Numbered from the stretch's first letter, positions 1 through 11,950 are shown. The stretch: DNA of 64,000 bases from Daucus carota subsp. sativus (GCF_001625215.2 NC_030381.2:44514689-44578688), one strand, 5' to 3'. Notes: generated by a model from the sequence alone, not told the origin. Numbers and translations: made by a program.

Positions 1-178
1 TTTCTTAATGTAGAAAAGAAAACGTTGCTGAGACTTGCTTATGTAAAATTGTATGACACTTTCACATACATTTTTACGGAGTACTCATATCATTCTTCAT
101 CAAATATACATGGCTGTTGTAAGGAATTTACAAATTATGACCTTTCAATGATGTCCTTTTGCTTTTATGGTCTGGCAG

Positions 179-913
179 CCACCCAATGAGGGTGCAGAGG
201 TGGTATGGAAACACGAAAAAACAGAATTGGTTGATGGTGAATCTATGTCTGGTACAAACAGAGTTTTGCTTGATCATTTGCCAACCAGTTTAGAGACCTC
301 CGAAGAAATGGACAGTTCTTCAGAGGGCCGCTACAATGATCTGATATCATTTCTCGAAGTTCAGAGGATTCCAGACAAATCTGCTCACTGTCTGGATCTT
401 AAGGACATGAGTAGCTACGACAATTTTGTTGGACCATCAACTAGGAATCTTCCTCATGTTGTCTGCACAAGGTACTTCTATTCTGCTGTAGGACTGAATA
501 ATTATAGAAGACTAAAAAAAAAAATTTGCGTTCAAATAGATAAAATTTACCTAGCAGTTGGGAATAGTCTACTAGCAGAGGATCAACGTCCGCCCCTCCC
601 TCTTAATAAGGTCTTGTGCTTAAATTGTTATCTAGAAAAGTGTCACAAGACTCAAAAGTGCCGAATAATTGCTTTTAAAACAGAAAGAAGATGGATTATA
701 TAGTCAGTCGAAGGGTACAACAATTTGAAGTATGTATATTGACATGTTTCAATTTTCAGGGGCGAGCATGTGGGCTTGAAAATGGAGGAAGCTTCTTACA
801 TAAAGAAGCGTTTACATGCGATCAGAGAGCTCTCGTCAGAGATCATCGGATCTCAAGCTTCTGTGGTTAATGCTAGTCCAATCAGGAGAGGAAAAGGTTG
901 CATGTCGGCCTAA
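179..913 (+). CDS. 3' end of an unrecognised gene (two terminal exons)
   Basis: Two exons can be read: 179-471 (after a cag acceptor) and 760-913. The donor AAG|GTACTT at 472 and the acceptor ttttcag at 753-759 join in frame, and the model stops at TAA 911-913. The 5' part of the gene lies left of the window. The readable protein (about 148 residues) is acidic in its first half (LETSEEMDSSSEGRY) and basic near the end (YIKKRLHAIRELSSEIIG). I see no known domain, membrane segment or signal peptide. The stop may be premature: about 110 bases downstream (1024-1095) there is a stretch that would read KHFKFKNAKEIAINLPDDE in another frame, and its counterpart in the second copy at 1800-1935 is open to a natural stop. 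The gene may therefore have a further exon or be a decaying allele. Function unknown. Confidence 0.5.
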
Positions 914-1339
914 TAAGAAAGCTGTCGAACCTAAAGGGGTCCACTTTAGCCTGGATTAAGATGAATCTTAAGGGTTTCTGCAAGAACTGAGAGGACCCTT
1001 GTTTGATAGAGCATGTGTTTAGGAAAAGCATTTTAAGTTCAAGAATGCCAAAGAAATTGCAATCAATCTTCCAGATGATGAAAACACTAGCCTTGTTTGA
1101 TATATATATATTTTTGTTGGGATTTGCATGTGCTTATTTTTCTTGGCTGTATCGTTAGCATTGTTGTTTCCGGTCTTATTAAAGAGTCAGAATAATTTGT
1201 TTGGTGGAGGATTTAATTTATGAATTTTATGTAATGCTGTTGTGTCATCTTAATATGTGCATGCTATTCACTACTTAGTTATGATCCTTCTAATTGAACA
1301 AAAACTTGCTTCAAAGTCTTGGATACAGGGGAAGAAAAA

Positions 1340-1935
1340 TAGTAGCACCTCAGTTAAGGAATGGTTTGCCAGGTGTTGTGATCGAAGAGCCCTCATAACG
1401 GCTCATCCCATCTCAAGCTTCTCAGCGTGTAGTGCAACAGGAGGAAAAGGTTGTAATATAATCTTTAATAGAATTCTCTTAAATCTGAAAGGGGAAACTA
1501 TGGGGCCGTTTGGGCAAGCTTAAAAGAAGTGATTTCTTGCTTAAAATAGAGAAGTGGAGCAGAAGTGAGAAGTAAATAAGTTAATAAAGTGTTTGGATAG
1601 AAGCAGAAACTGTGAGAGAGAAGCTAGCATTCTCAGCTTTTTAAAAGTGCTTCTACTTCTTTACACAAACGGGTCAAGAGAAGCAGAAGCCAGAAGTAAC
1701 TTCTGATTCTGCCAAACAAACAGGGCCTATATATTGAATCTGAAACACTCCCTGTGCATCCAACCAATGGAACTCTTATACAGCCAGAGTCGCAGCCAAC
1801 AAAGTTAAATCAACTAGAGATAAGGAGTGATAAGTTTCTTGACAAAAAGCATTTCAAGTTTAAGGATATCAGAGAAATTGCAGTCAATCTTTTACCACAA
1901 GACAACTGCTCAAATGATGAACACAATGTGTAGTT
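1340..1935 (+). pseudogene. Decayed second copy of the 3' end of the 179-913 gene
   Basis: Positions about 1362-1460 resemble 800-905: both carry tctcaagcttct, the run gaggaaaaggttg and the same order of codons, with many changes. Positions 1838-1920 resemble 1013-1095. Between the two halves sits a 226-bp MITE. The last part (1731-1935) is open and reads a C-terminus containing KHFKFKDIREIAVNLLPQDN, ending at TAG 1933-1935. The upstream half has lost a usable frame. I read this as a tandem duplication of the gene end, with the second copy broken by decay and by the MITE. The alternative, one longer gene with extra alternative 3' exons, cannot be excluded without transcripts. Confidence 0.5.
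1502..1727. mobile_element. 226-bp MITE with GGGGCCGTTTGG ends
   Basis: It begins GGGGCCGTTTGGG and ends CAAACAGGGCC, so the ends are imperfect inverted repeats. The trinucleotide TAT flanks both sides (1499-1501 and 1728-1730). The interior is built from aagaagtgacttctt-type motifs. A second copy of almost the same length lies at 60538-60764 with the same TAT flanks. A 3-bp target duplication suggests a PIF/Harbinger-like non-autonomous element; no transposase is encoded. Confidence 0.7.
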
Positions 1936-2860
1936 GTAACTTGTAATTGTTGAAGATAGTGTGTGCTCTTAAATTTGCTGTTAAGCTTTGCATGTGCCTT
2001 TGTATCATCACTGTATCACTTTGCATCACAGTTGTCATCACATAAAACATATATTATTATTCCCGGATTATAACACAATTTATCTCAATTGTAAAAGATT
2101 ATAATGTCATGAATCCTTGTTTGAGTCCATTTTTATGGGATTATAATACCTTGTGAGAGAATTTATTATAATCTCACGGAAATGAAACAAAAAAATGATT
2201 TATTTTTGATTTTATAAACGTGGGATATGGTTGTGTATTATGATTTATGAATGTTGTTGTAGGACTATAACCCCCTGCATAATTTCTGGCTTGCTTTGTT
2301 CTTGATTGTTCAATTAGAAAATGACATTTCTTTTCTTTTCTTCCCGAAAATTGTTTGTGAACACCGTGTAAACTCCATATTTTTAGAAAACGAACCTTTA
2401 TTTTTTGGTTTGCTAAATACGAAACGGATCTTCAGGGAGACCAAAGAAGGCACCTATACTTGGGCCTTTTTTTTGTTATCATTTATACATGCAATTATAA
2501 TTGTAATTAGAAAAGGAAAATAATTCGTTAATTAGAAGTGAATATTACTGTCACACATGTTGACATCAAGGGGCTTGTGAGTAGAACACTTCTCCTATTT
2601 TGTTTGTGCTTTAAGGGCACCCCATACCCCATTATTCCTTCCACGTAAAGCACTTTATTTAATTCAATTTAACCATTTCTTATTCTTGTATTTTCAACCA
2701 TTAATTCCAATTTTACACACACACATTTGGCGCCTAAATTTAAACAACATACTAAAATAACCATATTACCTGTCATTCCCTCCTTTAACATTCTGTTCTG
2801 TGTCTCCTTGTACAGCTTATGAAAGATGCCACAAATCAGCATAAGAATAGACAATTCACA
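1936..2860. other. Intergenic, no gene seen
   Basis: AT-rich sequence with short chance frames only. Positions 2050-2280 repeat the words attataat and ggattataa, which may be a worn MITE, but I could not place its ends. Confidence 0.4.
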
Positions 2861-2870
2861 GGCACACACA

Positions 2871-2878
2871 TATAAATA
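2871..2878 (+). promoter_or_regulatory. TATA box of the 3016 gene
   Basis: tataaata follows a cacacaca run about 140 bases before the ATG. A start site some 30 bases downstream would give a 5' leader of about 110 bases, and it excludes the in-frame TTG codon at 2887 as a start. Confidence 0.5.
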
Positions 2879-3015
2879 GCCGAAATTTGCTAGCTAGTAG
2901 TCTAGGTTCTTATATATTTATTTTTTATATTTACTGTTTTCATAATTTTATTGTCATTTTTGCTGATATACATTTCTTCAAGCCTATCAGGAATTGCAAT
3001 CAGCTGGTTATTATT

Positions 3016-3501
3016 ATGTCTGCTGAGGAGCAAAGAATCCGTCGCGAACTTGAGATGGATGTGGAAAAGGAATTGGCAGCAGAAATAAAGGGTGAAATAT
3101 GCAATCTTTCGCTCCGGTTGATCCAGCTCTATCAGCAGCAGAAAGAGCGGGAAGATAGGGAATTTTCTCAAAACAAAGCTCCGTCTGAGGCAAAGATAAA
3201 CATCAAAGTGGAAGGGGGGACGAAAGTTGAAATTGAAGAGACTGAGAAAAATGTTCGCAAAATATGTGCTAAACCTAAAAGTTCTAAAGCAGAAACATAT
3301 GTGCCTAAGACTTCCATATTATCTAAAGAAATTACACGACGACAAATTAGTGACAGCAGGAAGAAGTTCGATTGGGTAAAAACGCTTCGATCCGGAACAA
3401 GTAGTGTTGCTTCTCATCAACCAAAAAAGACTGCTCGAATGTGGGATGATAGTGTGCAAATTGTTGGCGTCCGAACCAAGTGCATGTTACGGCGGAGGTG
3501 A
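3016..3501 (+). CDS. Small charged protein of unknown function, 161 aa, intronless
   Basis: The ATG at 3016 is the first after the TATA box at 2871, and the frame ends at TGA 3499-3501. The product opens with MSAEEQRIRRELEMDVEKEL, a strongly helical charged segment that continues through IKGEICNLSLRLIQLYQQQK and so could form a coiled coil over residues 1-50. The middle is lysine/glutamate-rich and the C-terminus is basic (RTKCMLRRR). There is no signal peptide, membrane segment or zinc motif. I do not recognise the family. Codon use looks ordinary and the frame is clean, with a possible poly(A) signal (aataataaaa) near 3607. A real expressed gene is likely but unproven. Confidence 0.55.
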   Translation: MSAEEQRIRRELEMDVEKELAAEIKGEICNLSLRLIQLYQQQKEREDREFSQNKAPSEAKINIKVEGGTKVEIEETEKNVRKICAKPKSSKAETYVPKTSILSKEITRRQISDSRKKFDWVKTLRSGTSSVASHQPKKTARMWDDSVQIVGVRTKCMLRRR

Positions 3502-3619
3502 AATATGTTAACGGAGGAATCTGGTGATAGCAAAATTTAAAATCGATGTCAGGATTCCTAAAATCATATGTATTTTATGTATATGAAAATTTGATATCGT
3601 TTTCGTAATAATAAAAGTT

Positions 3620-5485
3620 AACCCTTTCAAATAACTCCTGTCATAAAATCCAAAAAATAGTTCGATGCTCAGATTCAAGCAGAAAAAAATGGGCTATATA
3701 TGTCATTGGGCTTGTTTCTAGTTTTTTTAGAGCCCACGGATATGCTAACGTGAAAGCTTGGTTACTCTGTTTTGGTCCTGAATACATGGACTTTCGTCAC
3801 TTTCCACTCTGTTTTACTTATAACTTGTGAGTCAATATTGTGAAAATATAATTAATTATGTAAAAATTAAATCACTTGTTGTAAAAATTCTTCGATCTTT
3901 TTGCTCTCGAAATGCTCTCCTCGCTTATCTATGATTATATGTCTTGCACACCCTCAAAGTTGCAGTTCATGTTCAGCGGTACAATCTCACTATTCAATAT
4001 AGTAGTTTTGTAAAATAATTTGTGTAATAATTCAAATTGTAATTATTATGGTTACTATTTTAAGTTGACTCTTTTTGTTTAACTTTTTCTATTAATTTAA
4101 AATTTTTAAGGTAGAGCATTGTTCATCCTGCGCTCTGGTACCCACCTCTCAAGGCATATGTTTGTATACAGGCTACAGCTGCTGCTGGAGCGCCCACATG
4201 TTCCTATTGCAGCATCTGAAGAATCTCAAAGCAGAGCTAATACTACAAATACATGCCGGCAACAACTTTAAAACATCTCAGACATTTTTGCGTTTATACT
4301 TTTTATATTTAATACTCCACCCCTTTGGATAGGTCTTTTTAAGGATTTCGAAAGTTATGTATTCCATAAATGAATAATCTTGAAATATATATGTTTAAAT
4401 TCGATAAGTGATTTCTGACAAAGAAAAAAAAAAAAAAAACTTCGATAAGTGATTGTGATTAATCTCTCGTCCTGAAATGACTCATTTGACGGATTTTATT
4501 TAGGATTAATTATTGTAATATCGCCGTCCTGAAATCATCCAACTTTTATTTAGAAATAATGTCCTTCTTATATTAACAAATTTATAAGTCAAAACCTAAT
4601 ATTCTCTCACTCGGAGGGGCTCTCAAATCCTAATATTGCCACTATTCTTCAAGTAGGTGTCTCCATCATCGGAGGGGATTCCATCGGTTTTCACCGGCGG
4701 AAAGCCCCACTCTCTTTTATTTGTTTTATCTTATTTGTTTATTTCAATAATTTTTTTCGTTGAAAAAGGATTTATCTCATTTGTTTTGTTTTTTGATCTA
4801 CATATCATCGGAGCTTCCGGTTTATTTTTTTATTCGATTCAAGCGGAGCTTATCGGATACGAGAGTTAATCGTTCTTCTTGTGGTTTCGTTTGCTAGATT
4901 TAATTTTTATTTTTATTTTCGTTTGTTTTCAGTTTGCCTATATTTGGATTTGTGATTTGTATTTTCAGGTTGTTTTCTCTCCCTGACGAGAGCTTTGTTT
5001 TTCGCTTCTTAATTATAAGAGGGGTCTTGATTTGGTGATGTAAGTTTGTATGGAACCGCAAAACTGATCGATAGCTCTATCATGGCATGATGAATAGGGC
5101 ACCAGTAGAGAATGCATGAAACGGAAACTTTTATTTGTATATACATTTCCATCAAATATCGTTTAACTATCTCTTTACGTGAACAAGCGATTGTAATTTA
5201 TTATTTGTTCAACTCGATCATTGGTGTAGATGTCGTATGATTTTTTATTATTACATTAACATCTTTGTTTTAAAAAAAAATGTCGATTCTTGTATTTTGC
5301 ATTTGAATAATTGCAAGGCTTAGCATTTCAATGAGTTTTGGACAATGTTTCAAAAATCTCCAATTTATTGAAAAATTCTTAATTAATTTTTAAAATATCT
5401 TTTACTGATTTTGAATTGATTAAAAAATTTCTTATCTATCAAAAAAGATCTCTGAAATCAATAGGTTAATCGATTAGTTATAAGT
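3620..5485. other. Intergenic, no gene seen
   Basis: Only short frames without family features occur, for example at 4657-4869, which is phenylalanine-rich and follows no promoter I trust. A poly-A run sits at 4422-4438. Confidence 0.4.
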
Positions 5486-5955
5486 AAGAGGTGTAAATGA
5501 GCAAATAGTTCGTGAGCTGTTCGACCTCGGCTCATATAATATTCGAATTCGGCTCGAACATAATCAAGCCGAACTAGTTTGAATTATTCGAATAGTTTAC
5601 CAATCCGAGTTCGAGTTTCATATTACTCGGTTTGTGAACCTCGTGAGCCTAATCGACCTATATTATTATAATATAAAATTTATTTTTATATTATTATATA
5701 AATATTTAATTTTAGATTTTTTTATGTATTTAATCGAATCAAACTCAAGCTGCACCGATCATGTTTCGAGTTTTTGTTATTATTTGTGAAATCATTCAAA
5801 CTTTCGAGCCGAACTCGAGTATATCAAGTTTTTACAAGTCGAGTTTCGAGCTTAAATTAAAAGCTCAGTCAAACTCAAACCAAATTCGAATCTCAAACAT
5901 TTTAATCAAGCTCAAGTCCGCACTCGACTTGGCTCGATTATACTCGTAAATTCCC
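5486..5955. repeat. MITE-like repeat rich in ctcgagctc/ttcgag words
   Basis: It opens ggtgtaaatgagc and closes with the near-inverse gctcgattatactcgtaaattccc. The interior is full of gttcgag/ctcgaac words. The same kind of sequence occurs at 50800-51440. This is typical of small hAT-like elements in plants; the superfamily is inferred and target duplications are not clear. Confidence 0.45.
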
Positions 5956-6966
5956 GTATTCTATTTTACAACCATGACTTTGGATGCTACTGTATAAAAT
6001 ACTATTAATGATGATATACAAGACCTTCTAATCCTGTGGACCGTACGTTTACAAGGAGAGGAAAGATGAAACAAGAGCGTAACGGCAGAGGTTCACATGC
6101 CAGATGACGACACAGCACAGGGTGATGATGAACAAAATACAACAGAAATTTGCAGGAGATTAATTGAGCCACTTCCATCTCTCCATTCTCTCTCTTCTTA
6201 ATAATTAATATCACTGACGCACCACCCCCTCTCCATCTTCAAACACAGGACAGAACATAATCACACTTATCTTTAGCTCTTCAAGAAAATTCTCCACTCC
6301 GATAACACAACTACTTATTCTTAAATCTTACCCATCTATTCTAGCAATTACCTGCATGTTTTATTTTATCTTCTCGAAAATAAGAGGTTGAGTATTCTGA
6401 ATTTAAAATTATAGAGATATAGGAGTATGTAAATGAACGAAATTACTGGGTTTCAGATATATCACATGAGCATGAGTTTCGAATTTTTTTTATATAAATC
6501 ATTTTGAAGAAAATAAGAGCCGAACTGCTATTTTACCCATCACCGTTCACACCTCACACCGTTTAATCTACATGATTGAAGGCAAGCCTGGAATTTAGTC
6601 GTTGATAATAATTGCATCAATCGAGAAATAACAAATCAACATTACAGTGTGAACACACACTGTAAACTCTGATAATGGAACACGGAAAACACAGCATTAG
6701 AAAGTACAAACACTTGAGGTTTAAAAATGAAAGGAAAGGTACATTGTAACAGAAACACAGCCCTAGAACATTTGCACTAATAGTCTGTTGAGTTGTTGAT
6801 CACAAGAATTCTCAACTAAGTACAACAATACAACATAAGAATTCAGTTATATTCTCAGGCCTAAACATCTAAGTACTCGGTAATCGGTATATCCAGCTCC
6901 AAAAGCAAGATAGTGAGTAAAAATGATGTTATGAATTAGATTCTTAGGTCTAAGAATTAGGGTTTC
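5956..6966. other. Intergenic, includes the 3' flank of the ZF-HD gene
   Basis: No supportable gene. The 6600-6966 part is probably 3' untranslated and downstream sequence of the minus-strand gene that starts at 7689. Confidence 0.4.
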
Positions 6967-7689
6967 TTACCAAGAGTGTACGTGCTTGTTGTTATGCATC
7001 CAGACCTTAAGCACATGCCTACTCACACCAGTCTCCTCGCAGAAACACTTGACGGCCTCATCATCTTCCCTCTGAATCCGCCACCCCAGCCTCTCCGCCA
7101 AGCTCATCATCTTCTCCTTCTGCTCCGGCGTGAACTTCGTCCTGTGCCTCTTCCTCAACAGCCCGCCACTGCTGGTCATGTTCTCCTCCTGCTCCTGCGA
7201 CGACATTCCGCCGCCAGAGCTCGACGGCAGCGCCAGCGGCCGCTGCGACGTCGGAGTCGCCACGTGGAGATACCCCGAAGGACTCCTGTAGTAGGGCACG
7301 AAATGCGGGTGCTGTGGGAGATGAGGAGAGAGCGGGAAATTCGGGTTGATTTCCTTGCGGTGGAAATTGCGGTGGCAGTTACAGGCGGCGCATTTGAGGG
7401 CGTCTAGGGTTCCGTCGTCGCCGGCCGGCATGAACTCGCAACATCCGTCCACCGCGTGGCCGCCGAGCCCGACGGCGTGGTTTTTGAGGCATTCTCTGTA
7501 CCTGCAAGGCTTTCGTCCAGAAGCTGGTGAGTCGAGTTGCATTAAAGGAGACACCCTGGCTTGATAAGCCGAGTTGTTGCCGTTGTTATTGTTGTTAAGT
7601 GTTACTGAGTCGTAACTCGGGGGTGGATGTGAATGCGGCAACTCGTGAGTTGCTTGGTCGGCATCTTCTGGTTGTTCTTCGAACTCCAT
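6967..7689 (-). CDS. ZF-HD (zinc-finger homeodomain) transcription factor, 240 aa
   Basis: A single exon from ATG 7689-7687 to TAA 6967. Residues 61-112 form the ZF-HD dimerisation zinc finger: [20 protein letters not shown], then CEFMPAG and [14 protein letters not shown], with the family's spaced Cys/His ligands. Residues 179-238 form the divergent homeodomain: [21 protein letters not shown], then the recognition helix [14 protein letters not shown]. The N-terminus has an asparagine run (32-39) and a His/Pro-rich stretch. The linker is serine/glycine-rich. The protein should act in the nucleus as a homo- or heterodimer binding ATTA-core DNA, as known for Arabidopsis ZHD proteins. Length and layout fit the ZHD1-ZHD4 subgroup, but which member is not determined. 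The coding part is much richer in GC than its surroundings. Confidence 0.95.
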   Translation of the reverse strand: MEFEEQPEDADQATHELPHSHPPPSYDSVTLNNNNNGNNSAYQARVSPLMQLDSPASGRKPCRYRECLKNHAVGLGGHAVDGCCEFMPAGDDGTLDALKCAACNCHRNFHRKEINPNFPLSPHLPQHPHFVPYYRSPSGYLHVATPTSQRPLALPSSSGGGMSSQEQEENMTSSGGLLRKRHRTKFTPEQKEKMMSLAERLGWRIQREDDEAVKCFCEETGVSRHVLKVWMHNNKHVHSW

Positions 7690-7968
7690 TTTTGTGGACT
7701 TTTTTTTTCCAGAATTGACTCAAATGGATAATAATTACGACTACACAATATAGCTTACATTTATACTATGGTTGTCATTCAAATGCTAGCTAGCTAAACT
7801 ATTTTGTCTTTTTTTTTTTATCTTAATAATTCATTCATTTTAGTACATGGAAGTGAAGGTGTGGGTAAGTAATTTGTATGGTGGGCTAATACTCCGAAAT
7901 CAAATACACGAGTTTAAGGTTTTTCTCAACCTTATCTACTAGTTACGTATAACATTTATAAAATACTA

Positions 7969-8271
7969 CTCCCTCCGTCTCAATTTATAGGTCCATTTTG
8001 GAATAAACACGCATGTTAAGAAAAAAGTTGGTTAGATAGAATCTTATCTCATGTATCATTAATTAGCGCATTGATAAGTGAGAATATAGTTGAGTTTCAA
8101 AAAAATCACAATAAATATAGGGATTTAGTGCATTGAGAAATGAAAATAATGTTGAGTTTCAAAAAAGTCACAATTAATATGTAGATAAATTTGTATTGAA
8201 AGAAGAGAAGGACAAGTGTTTTGGGACAAATTTTTTTTCCAAAATGGACCTATAAATTGAGACGGAGGGAA
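7969..8271. mobile_element. Stowaway-type MITE, 303 bp
   Basis: Ends are CTCCCTCCGTCTCAATTTAT and the inverse ataaattgagacggaggga, flanked by TA on both sides. These are the hallmark termini of Tc1/mariner-derived Stowaway MITEs. It lies about 280 bp upstream of the ZF-HD start codon, so it may sit in that gene's promoter. Confidence 0.85.
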
Positions 8272-8368
8272 TATTATTATTAAGCTGCAGCTAGCAAGGT
8301 GTCGATTGAAAATATTCAAACAATTCTGATCAAATATTTGATCCAATTTTTCCCCGTGAATTCAGATT

Positions 8369-8371
<3 letters not shown>

Positions 8372-8409
<38 letters not shown>
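8372..8409. repeat. (TA)n microsatellite
   Basis: An uninterrupted TA run of about 38 bases. Confidence 0.9.
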
Positions 8410-8411
<2 letters not shown>

Positions 8412-9703
8412 AATCAATTCATTAATCAAAAATCATACGGAATCTACAAATGTAATCGGAATTGGACAGACGCTGAACTATATCGTTGTTGAATCATTTC
8501 TTTTTAGAGAGGCAACTAAACGATTTGAAGATAATTTGAATATATGTACTCGTTTTCACTTGATTGGTTTTCCCCGAATTGACTTTCATCTGACTGTTCT
8601 GAACAATCAACCATAGATGTGATTCCATAATCACCTTCAAACCTGAATCAAACCCATAAAAATCAATAAATTGGGAACTTATTGAAAGGAAAACAAGATT
8701 TCAAATAAGAAACGGCAAAAAGAAATCGGGGTTTTCCACCGGTGAAAACCGAAGGAAGCCCGGGTTTGAGAGGGAGAGAGCCGTGAATTCAGATTCCTAT
8801 TCGAGTCATTAAGTTTTACAAAATTTTATATCCACGTCTAATCTAATCATATCTAATTTTTGTTAAAAAATTAAATATATTTAGAATAACTGATAAATAT
8901 TGTAAAATAAAAAAAATATATATAATATATTAAATAAAATAATAAACTAGTAAATTTTATAATGTTAATATTCTATTAAAAATGGTGATTTGTTATGTGA
9001 TCACAATTTTCAAGATGAGGAAGAAATTAATTAAAAATTTATCTTTATTTCCCTTTTTTTGCTTTAAAACTTATGAATCGGGTTTATCTGGTAATAAATT
9101 TCTTTTAAAAAGCATCAATAAGATAATAATAATGATGCCATTTGAATTGTATATAAACAAATAACTAATACTCCCTCTTGTCCATAATATAGGTCGTTTG
9201 ATTTTTTACACGTAACTTTAGGTGCTTTGACCATTTAGCAAATATTAATATTTTTGTAATTTTTTTTAAAATAAAAATATAACATTTAAAAACAAACCTA
9301 CTTTGACTCCTAACAGTATTCAACTACTTCTAATAAATCTCCTAAGAATTCTCTAGGCCTCCAACATCTAAATACTTCAATCTAAAACTAATCCTCAAAA
9401 CAAATGATTAAATAAATAATAATAATAATTAAATTTAAAATTATTCCAACAGTGGGACAGTGGGACTATGAAAAGGAAACACAATTTTTAGGATTTTCGT
9501 CTTCAAGTCATGTGTTAAAATCACATATTGGAATGAATCTGTGTTCATTTGATCAATAGAATGTCTCTTTGTATACTAAATTTTTACTCCTGTAGTTTTT
9601 GTGAAATGCTATTTCATCATTCTCCACTAAAAATATATGACTGTGCGCGTCTATTTTTATCCACTTCACCCCTAACAAATTTAAATTTGATTCAAGGTCA
9701 ACT

Positions 9704-9704
<1 letters not shown>
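8410..9704. other. Intergenic, no gene; holds half a Stowaway end
   Basis: A TA-flanked ctccctcttgtccataatat at 9171 looks like one worn Stowaway terminus without a matching second end. The rest is AT-rich sequence with no supported gene. Confidence 0.4.

Positions 9705-9785
<81 letters not shown>
9705..9785. repeat. Long (TA)n microsatellite
   Basis: About 80 bases of pure TA. Its translated frames give meaningless Tyr-Ile runs. Confidence 0.95.
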
Positions 9786-9787
<2 letters not shown>

Positions 9788-10397
9788 CTTGGATACTCGC
9801 AGAGTCAAAAAGGTTATAAAATATACATCTTGCTATCTTTTAAATCAGAATTACCTGGAATGTTATACCCACCTCCAGTTCTATTTACTTTGGGAAGTCT
9901 AGAATACCTATAATTTAATGACTGGCCGACTACACACAAATCAGGACCGGGCAAGAATCATAACCAAAATCATATAAAATTACATTATATGTTTTGGAGT
10001 AAATATTTTGATAGAGAATACGAAAATCATTATTAATTAAGGTATTCTCAATACTTTAAAAAAAATAAAGGTATTCTCAACAATTTTTTTTGATGATTCA
10101 TTAATTTTTCTGGTATCTAAATATACGCTTTATTGATAAATTATCACATTCACAGTATAAGAAACTGTTACAATTGGTTTTGGGTCCAAATAATAATCTG
10201 TTAACAATATACTCTACTGTATAATTCATCAGAGAAAATTGAGTTACTTGATCCTGAAGTTCAGTTCCGGAAATATAAAATCTTAACTTATGGATTTTAT
10301 CTCTATTCGAATATCCATAAAATTCAATTTTAAAACTTGCTGCGTGAAGAAGGAAATTTGGTTCAAGACGGTGCATTAAAGGCTTGCGTTAAATTTA

Positions 10398-10615
10398 GGG
10401 GGTGTTTGGGGAGGGCTTAAAAGCCCGGCTTCTGAGTTTATAAGTTATAAGCACTTATTCGTACTGTTTGTGTAAAAAATCAATAAGCATTTATTTTCAG
10501 AATTTGTACTTTTTTACCAAACACTTTAACCACTTATGAGTTTCAATTTGCTTCTAATTTCTACCCCACCTCTTTAATTTAAAAAAAAACACACTTATTT
10601 TAACCACTTAAATCC
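10398..10615. mobile_element. MITE of the gtgtttgg/cttataa type
   Basis: It starts GGGGGTGTTTGGGG and then reads gcttaaaagcccggcttctga, ttataagttataagcac and ttaccaaacacttt. Positions 58467-58717 carry the same succession of words. The right end is not sharp. Confidence 0.5.
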
Positions 10616-10625
10616 AGGCACCTCC

Positions 10626-11234
10626 AACTCTCCAACTCCAAATGAGGTGAACAGCCGGAGCAAACCAAGCACTTGGGCATTTTCCATTTATTGTATATAT
10701 TCTCCGACGTATACGCGCACGCAATATCGTACACTGGCACAGCCAGCTAATCCCTATTCGCACTCTTCCTCCTAAACTGACATCGCCATATCATATTGGT
10801 ATATGAGTGGGGTCTTTATCAGGAACTCCAACACAACCCCTCTGACATGAGCGTTGAAAAACATGAAAACATTAACTCTCAGACACCAACACCGATTTTC
10901 TTTATTTCACTTGATTTTCAGATCAGAATGTTTCGCTCCTGTTTCCCAAACCTATGACGGTAAAGCGGTACAAATTTTAATACTTAAATAAATTATATTT
11001 TATAATTTATTTTTAAGTTTTTCATTTTCTGTATATAAATATAATACTTATACTTTTATATAAATAAATTATAGAATTATATTTTATAAGAATATTAAAA
11101 TACGTGATGAGTATTGAAAAAAAAATATACAATTGAATGAGACCGAAAGAGTAATATTCATGAATAAGTGTAGTTTTCATCGAATGAAAAAAGAAACCTT
11201 TTATTTAAACGAAGGAGCAATGCATCATAGAACC
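10626..11234. other. Intergenic, no gene seen
   Basis: AT-rich, with a worn hairpin-like stretch around 10990-11150. No supported gene. Confidence 0.35.
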
Positions 11235-11950
11235 TGAAGCCCGGGCTTTAAATCATTTCTGGTATGGACAAAAATATTTGTCCATGTAATAAGTCAGAAG
11301 TTAGCCTAAAGTCAAAAACCAGATTAAAGTCAGAAATTAGTTTGAGGTACTTTTTTCGATGACTTAATTTATAACCTTTTCTTATATAAAATATTCTCAT
11401 AAGTCATAAGTTACTCATTAATCATTTTTATTTTTATTATTATATTTTTAATAACTCATAAGTCATTAAGAGCATCTACAAGAGCCTCCTTGTTCGCTCT
11501 TAAATATAATATAAAAAATGTGGCTCTTAGCAATTTAGGACAAAGTTAAGAGTGTGAACTCCAACAATACTCTCTACATCTCTTCTCTATTTCATATTTT
11601 ATTCATATATTGGGCTCTACTATAACAAAAGAGATGGAAAGATGGAGGTGAATTGGAGGGAAGTATTTTTTTTATTGTGAAAAAATAAGTTAGGAGCAAT
11701 GTAGTAGCTCTTAACTTTGAGGAGAGAGGAGAGAGAAACAAGAGGCTCTTAGTGATTTAAGAGCCACTTAAGAGTCTCTTGGAGCAACATTTTTCCTTTC
11801 CCTCAAATTTCAAGTTAGGAGCCTAAATGAAGAGGCTCTTAGAGATGCTCTAAGTTGGCAGAATTACCCAAACAGACATTTTAAACAATCAACCTATCAC
11901 ATAAGTCACATTAAGTCATAAGTCACATTAAGTTATAAGTCATGAACTCA
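11235..11950. mobile_element. Older MITE interrupted by a younger one
   Basis: The outer element starts near aagcccgggctttaaatc. It carries taagtcagaagttagcctaaagtc and runs to ataactcataagtcat, where the inner element (11470-11850) interrupts it; the outer resumes with gttggcagaattacccaaacagac. Related sequence occurs at 46638-46830 and 52861-52980. Confidence 0.5.
11470..11850. mobile_element. Harbinger/Tourist-type MITE, 381 bp, TAA target duplication
   Basis: It starts GAGCATCTACAAGAGCC and ends agagatgctc, with TAA directly on both sides (11467-11469 and 11851-11853). The interior differs from the other GAGCATCTCC elements in the window, so it is a separate subfamily sharing the terminal motif. 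Confidence 0.75.

Noticed and set aside
6976-7564. Plus-strand open frames of up to 143 codons
   Set aside because: They lie antisense to the ZF-HD gene and reflect its GC-rich codons.
9549-9902. Open frame of 117 codons
   Set aside because: Most of it is a Tyr-Ile run from a pure TA microsatellite; no protein features.
10101-10376. Minus-strand frame of 91 codons
   Set aside because: Faintly F-box-protein-like in style but with no motif I can name; no promoter or splice context.
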